NCBI GenBank assembly: GCA_013698395.1
Contig: JACCUZ010000070.1
Coordinates: 1 to 8,011, forward strand
Length of the DNA stretch: 8,011 nucleotides
Source: Sporichthyaceae bacterium
GTDB lineage: Bacteria > Actinomycetota > Actinomycetes > JACCUZ01
Direction of reading: 5' to 3'
In this document: piece by piece, positions 6,013 to 8,011 of the stretch
How positions within the stretch are numbered: the first letter of the stretch is position 1
How the letters are laid out: every line of letters begins with the position of its first letter
Notes under the pieces: generated by a model
Database searches by the model: none
The model's input: the letters and a program-made list of their open reading frames with translations, nothing else
Told to the model about the DNA's origin: nothing
Position numbers and translations under genes: made by a program

Positions 6013-7626
6013 TCAGCTGCTCTTGCTGATGGCCCAGAAGCGGAAGATGAACGACGGGTCCAGCGTCTCCTCGACGCCCTCCATCCCGGGACCGGCGATC
6101 GCAGTGTTCAGACCGACCCAGCTCGGGATGAGCGGGACGTCTTCGGCCACGAGGTCCTGCAGGTCGGCGAACGCAGCCTCGCGCTCGGCCGGGTCCGACG
6201 CCCCCTGCTCGTCGGCGACGAGCTGGTTGGCCTCCTCGCTGGAGTAGTTGTTGTCGTAGAAGCCGCCGTCGACGACGAACGGCGACAGGTAGTTGTCGGC
6301 ATCCAGGAAGTCGGGGAACCAGCCGAGGTGGAACAGGTCGTACGCGCCCTCCTTGTACAGGGTCTGGTACTCCTCCCACTCCGCGTCCTGGAGCTCGACG
6401 GTGAACAGGTCCGAGGCGTTGAGCTGGTCGGCCAGCTCGGAGGCCTCATCGACGGCGTTCGGCCCGTAGTGGGTGGGCGTGTAGCCGAGCGTGATGTCCA
6501 CCGGCGTCTCGATTCCCGCGTCGTTCAGGATCTGCTCGGCCGCCTGCACGTCGGGCTCCCCGTACCGACCTTTGAAGGCATCGATCTGGCCGGGGAAGCC
6601 CGGCGGGACGATGGAGTACAGCGGCTCGACGGTGCCGTCGTACGCCCGCTCGGCGATGGCCTCGCGGTCGATGATCTGGGCGACGGCCTGGCGGGTGGCG
6701 ACGTCCTCGGCGGTCGGGTTGGCCAGCTGCCAGACGTAGTAGCGGATCTCCGAGCCTTCCCCCTCGATGACCTCGACGCTGTCCTGCTCCTTGAGGTCGT
6801 TGATGTCGGTGGGGCTCAGGCTGCGCCAGGCCACGTCGACCTCGTTCTCCTGCGCCGCGAGCTTGAGGGCCGACGACTCGCCGAAGTACTGCACGAAGAC
6901 CTGCGGGGAGGCCGGCTGGTTGGCGCCCTGGTAGCTCTCGTTGGCCGTGAGCACGGCCTGCTCGCCGGCGCGGTACTGGTCGAGCGCGAAGGGACCGGAG
7001 CCGACGACCTCGGTGTCGGGCAGCAGCTCGTCGGCGGGGAAGGTCTCCTCGTCGACGATGGAGGCGGTGGCGGTCGTCAGCACGAACTGGAAGGTGGTGT
7101 CGGGCTTGGCCAGGTTGAACGTCACGGTCGTGTCGTCCGGGGTGTCGATCGACTTCACCGAGGCCAGCAGGCCGGAGGCACCGTTGGGGTTCTCGATGTC
7201 GATGTTGCGCTCGATGGAGAACTTGACGTCGCTCGAGGTCAGCTCGTTGCCGTTGGAGAAGGTCAACCCGTCCTGCAGCGTGCAGGTGTAGGTCTTGGCG
7301 TCGTCGTAGTCGCAGCTCTCGGCGGCGTCCGGCTGTGGGGTGTTCTCACCCGCCGGGATCGTCATGAGCGTCTGGTAGATGTTGTACGACAGCGTCCATG
7401 AGCCGAGGTCGTACGAGCCAGCCGGGTCGAGTGCGGTCACGGTGTCCGTCGTGCCCAGGATCCACGGCTCGCCCGAGGGCGCGTCGCCGGACTCGCCGGA
7501 GCCCGCGGACTCGCCGGAGCCCGCGGACCCGTCGGAGTCCGAGGCGGTGTCCTCGCCCCCGCAGGCGGCGAGGATGCCGACGAGCAGGCCCGACCCGATC
7601 GCTGCGGTCAGTTTCCGGTTGCGCAT
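6013..7626 (-). CDS. Substrate-binding lipoprotein of the Dpp/Opp-type importer (SBP_bac_5 family)
   Basis: Extracellular solute receptor (537 aa) that delivers ligand to DppB-DppC. The N-terminus MRNRKLTAAIGSGLLVGILAAC is a lipoprotein signal peptide with lipobox LAAC; Cys22 would be lipidated and anchor the protein on the outer face of the membrane. Residues 23-54 are a low-complexity Gly/Ser/Glu/Asp linker with a duplicated SAGSGE-type unit. The mature domain begins at WILGTTDTVTALDPAGSYD. The family signature lies at about 112-140 (YTCTLQDGLTFSNGNELTSSDVKFSIER when read in segments), equivalent to the usual LRdGvkFsdG..lTaeDV. Cys105 and Cys115 are the only other cysteines and could form a disulfide. 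The C-terminal half contains the usual PPGFPG and LGWFPDFLDADNY-type motifs. The ATG at 7626 is preceded by GAGGTGG at 6 bases; the open frame upstream has no signal peptide. Ligand class (peptide, opine, other) cannot be told from sequence. Confidence 0.95.
   Translation of the reverse strand: MRNRKLTAAIGSGLLVGILAACGGEDTASDSDGSAGSGESAGSGESGDAPSGEPWILGTTDTVTALDPAGSYDLGSWTLSYNIYQTLMTIPAGENTPQPDAAESCDYDDAKTYTCTLQDGLTFSNGNELTSSDVKFSIERNIDIENPNGASGLLASVKSIDTPDDTTVTFNLAKPDTTFQFVLTTATASIVDEETFPADELLPDTEVVGSGPFALDQYRAGEQAVLTANESYQGANQPASPQVFVQYFGESSALKLAAQENEVDVAWRSLSPTDINDLKEQDSVEVIEGEGSEIRYYVWQLANPTAEDVATRQAVAQIIDREAIAERAYDGTVEPLYSIVPPGFPGQIDAFKGRYGEPDVQAAEQILNDAGIETPVDITLGYTPTHYGPNAVDEASELADQLNASDLFTVELQDAEWEEYQTLYKEGAYDLFHLGWFPDFLDADNYLSPFVVDGGFYDNNYSSEEANQLVADEQGASDPAEREAAFADLQDLVAEDVPLIPSWVGLNTAIAGPGMEGVEETLDPSFIFRFWAISKSS
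7491..7526 (-). repeat. 18-bp tandem duplication in the lipoprotein linker
   Basis: Two exact head-to-tail copies of ACTCGCCGGAGCCCGCGG (plus strand), followed by a partial third (ACCCGTCGGAG). Because the unit is 18 bp the reading frame is kept, adding six Gly/Ser/Ala/Glu residues per copy to the flexible linker after Cys22. It probably varies in copy number by slippage without harming the protein. Confidence 0.85.
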
Positions 7627-7632
7627 GATCTG

Positions 7633-7639
7633 CCACCTC
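7633..7639 (-). promoter_or_regulatory. Ribosome binding site of the binding-protein gene
   Basis: GAGGTGG on the minus strand lies 6 bases before the ATG at 7626. It is the strongest Shine-Dalgarno in the window and supports that start, consistent with high expression of the binding protein. Confidence 0.7.
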
Positions 7640-7709
7640 GTGGTCGTCGTGGACGATGCCAGGCCCCCGCCGCGAGCGGCCCGTCGGGCTGTCCCGGTCG
7701 GCGACCTGA

Positions 7710-7715
7710 ACCGTA
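7710..7715 (-). promoter_or_regulatory. Weak candidate -10 box (TACGGT) for the operon
   Basis: TACGGT on the minus strand fits TANNNT and would give a leader of roughly 75 bases. The sequence 17 bases upstream (ACATGG) is a poor -35, which would suit an activator-dependent promoter but equally a false hit. No better candidate was found between the palindromes and the ATG. Confidence 0.25.
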
Positions 7716-7759
7716 CGCGATCTTGGCACGCCCCATGTGCGTCTCGATACACCCGCGAT

Positions 7760-7775
7760 GTCACGAGTGGGTCAC
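7760..7775. promoter_or_regulatory. GTCAC-N6-GTCAC direct repeat, possible GlnR- or PhoP-type site
   Basis: GTCAC occurs at 7760-7764 and 7771-7775, an 11-bp period with exactly six bases between. This matches the GTNAC-n6 half-site arrangement described for actinobacterial GlnR and resembles the 11-bp direct repeats of PhoP boxes. The usual GAAAC second half-site is not seen, and flanking repeats do not continue the pattern. It lies about 45-60 bp upstream of the -10 candidate. It is a match to form only. Confidence 0.3.
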
Positions 7776-7827
7776 GGCTAGCGGTGCGGGCGGGGGGTGC
7801 GGCGCGACACCGGGCCGCCAGCCGCGA

Positions 7828-7845
7828 CGCCACGTTTACGTGGCG
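7828..7845. promoter_or_regulatory. 18-bp palindrome, copy 1 (likely operator)
   Basis: CGCCACGTTTACGTGGCG has perfect 8-base arms (CGCCACGT / ACGTGGCG) around a TT centre, the typical size of a dimeric repressor site. An identical copy lies 62 bp away, near six helical turns, which makes chance unlikely. The GT-TT-AC core is loosely compatible with the GntR-superfamily GT(N)xAC form, but I cannot name the regulator. Confidence 0.65.
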
Positions 7846-7854
7846 GAGCGTGCC

Positions 7855-7863
7855 TTCACGTGG
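7855..7863. promoter_or_regulatory. Related half-site between the palindromes
   Basis: TTCACGTGG matches the right half TTTACGTGG of both palindromes with one change, offset 20 bp from copy 1 and 42 bp from copy 2, close to two and four helical turns. The left arm is not conserved. It may be a weak third operator. Confidence 0.35.
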
Positions 7864-7889
7864 GGCGCACACCCCGTGAGGACACCCGC

Positions 7890-7907
7890 CGCCACGTTTA
7901 CGTGGCG
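7890..7907. promoter_or_regulatory. 18-bp palindrome, copy 2 (likely operator)
   Basis: This is identical over all 18 bases to the copy at 7828-7845, while the flanking bases differ, so the conserved unit is the palindrome itself. Its last four bases (GGCG) are shared with the left arm of the adjacent GC hairpin. Confidence 0.65.
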
Positions 7908-7929
7908 TCGGGGGCCCGCCCCCGACGCC
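7904..7929 (-). terminator. GC hairpin after the metH-like gene
   Basis: GGCGTCGGGGGC and GCCCCCGACGCC are perfect reverse complements around CC, giving an 11-bp stem with a 4-base loop in practice. It starts one base after the TGA of the minus-strand gene. There is no T-run afterwards, as is common for actinobacterial terminators, so it is either a U-less intrinsic terminator or a 3' end stabiliser. Confidence 0.65.
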
Positions 7930-7930
7930 G

Positions 7931-8011
7931 TCAGCGCGCGTTGTAGTACGTGGCCTCCGGGTGGTGCAGGATCAGCGCGTCGGTGGACTGCTCCGGGTGC
8001 AGCTGCAGCTC
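7931..8011 (-). CDS. metH: C-terminal end of cobalamin-dependent methionine synthase (partial)
   Basis: The last 26 codons and TGA stop of a gene entering from the right edge. The peptide contains QLHPEQSTDALILHHPEATY, which fits the extreme C-terminus of the MetH activation (AdoMet-binding) domain, where a conserved Ser, then HP and an aromatic pair precede the end (compare the S-x6-7-HP-x3-Y pattern of E. coli MetH). Actinobacterial MetH proteins end shortly after this motif, without the longer tail of the E. coli enzyme. MetH transfers a methyl group from 5-methyltetrahydrofolate to homocysteine in the cytoplasm. Only the end is visible, so the call rests on a short match. A GC hairpin follows the stop at once. 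Confidence 0.75.
   Translation of the reverse strand, partial: ELQLHPEQSTDALILHHPEATYYNAR

Larger units (their letters stand above)
1646..7626 (-). other. Five-gene Dpp/Opp-type ABC importer operon
   Basis: The gene order on the minus strand is binding lipoprotein, 36 bp gap, dppB, 1-bp overlap (TGATG), dppC, 4-bp overlap (ATGA), dppD, 17-bp overlap, dppF. The overlaps imply one transcript and translational coupling of the four downstream genes. The set contains every part of a complete importer of the peptide/opine/nickel (PepT) class. No internal promoter or terminator is evident. The operon ends 18 bp from the convergent permease remnant, with no clear terminator between them. Confidence 0.9.
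7627..7930. other. Intergenic control region between metH-like gene and transporter operon
   Basis: There is no credible gene in these 304 bases; open frames through it are extensions of neighbours or noise. Reading in the direction of transcription (minus), it contains the GC hairpin after the metH-like stop, two identical 18-bp palindromes with a half-site between, a GTCAC direct repeat, a weak -10 candidate and the ribosome binding site of the binding protein. The stretch 7640-7705 shows nothing I can assign and is presumably 5' leader. Confidence 0.7.

Noticed and set aside
4933..7401. 822-codon open frame on the plus strand
   Set aside because: It lies antisense to dppB and the binding protein. 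Its translation is compositionally skewed (Asp/Glu/Gly/Val/Gln-rich) with no domain, as expected opposite GC-rich genes with strong third-position bias.
7627..7872. N-terminal extension of the binding protein in the open frame up to 7872
   Set aside because: It would bury the lipoprotein signal peptide inside the protein and has no ribosome binding site, whereas GAGGTGG sits 6 bases before the ATG at 7626.
7828..7907. Start of a CRISPR array or a transposon end from the repeated 18-mers
   Set aside because: Only two copies are present; each is a near-complete palindrome with spacing that is not filled by a unique spacer of standard form, and there is no transposase or target duplication. Operator sites explain the pattern better.

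Overview
The window is very GC-rich, with strong G/C preference at third codon positions, TANNNT-type -10 boxes a few bases upstream of start codons, and long antisense open frames. This points to a high-GC actinobacterium (Actinomycetota); I cannot name the genus from sequence alone. No plasmid, phage, transposase, tRNA, rRNA or CRISPR signal is visible.

Layout. (1) Bases 65-952, plus strand: a RecB-family / Cas4-like PD-(D/E)XK nuclease with four cysteines placed as in 4Fe-4S nucleases, probably read from a leaderless transcript. (2) Bases 1016-1627, plus strand: a MalG-like sugar ABC permease that breaks off right after the EAA motif and continues into 31 unrelated residues; it is probably a remnant. 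(3) Bases 7626 down to 1646, minus strand: a complete five-gene peptide/nickel/opine-type (Dpp/Opp) ABC importer in the order binding lipoprotein, permease DppB, permease DppC, ATPase DppD, ATPase DppF. The last four genes are overlapped in series (TGATG, ATGA, 17-bp overlap), so this is almost certainly one translationally coupled operon. The binding protein is separated from dppB by 36 bp that contain a small hairpin. (4) Bases 7627-7930: the operon's control region. It holds a good Shine-Dalgarno, a GTCAC-N6-GTCAC direct repeat reminiscent of GlnR sites, two identical 18-bp palindromes with a related half-site between them, and a perfect GC hairpin. (5) Bases 7931-8011, minus strand: the last 26 codons of a gene that looks like cobalamin-dependent methionine synthase (metH).

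How it works together. The lipoprotein captures an oligopeptide or other small solute outside the membrane. DppB and DppC form the channel, and DppD and DppF hydrolyse ATP to drive uptake. The substrate cannot be read from sequence. The RecB-like gene and metH probably represent ancestral chromosomal neighbours; the transporter operon and the broken sugar permease look like the variable content between them.

Most of the window is ordinary. The parts worth a second look are the repeated palindromes and GTCAC repeat upstream of the operon, the roughly 90-residue insertion inside the C-terminal cysteine domain of DppF, and the truncated permease with its foreign tail. I found no evidence for a previously undescribed multi-gene system.
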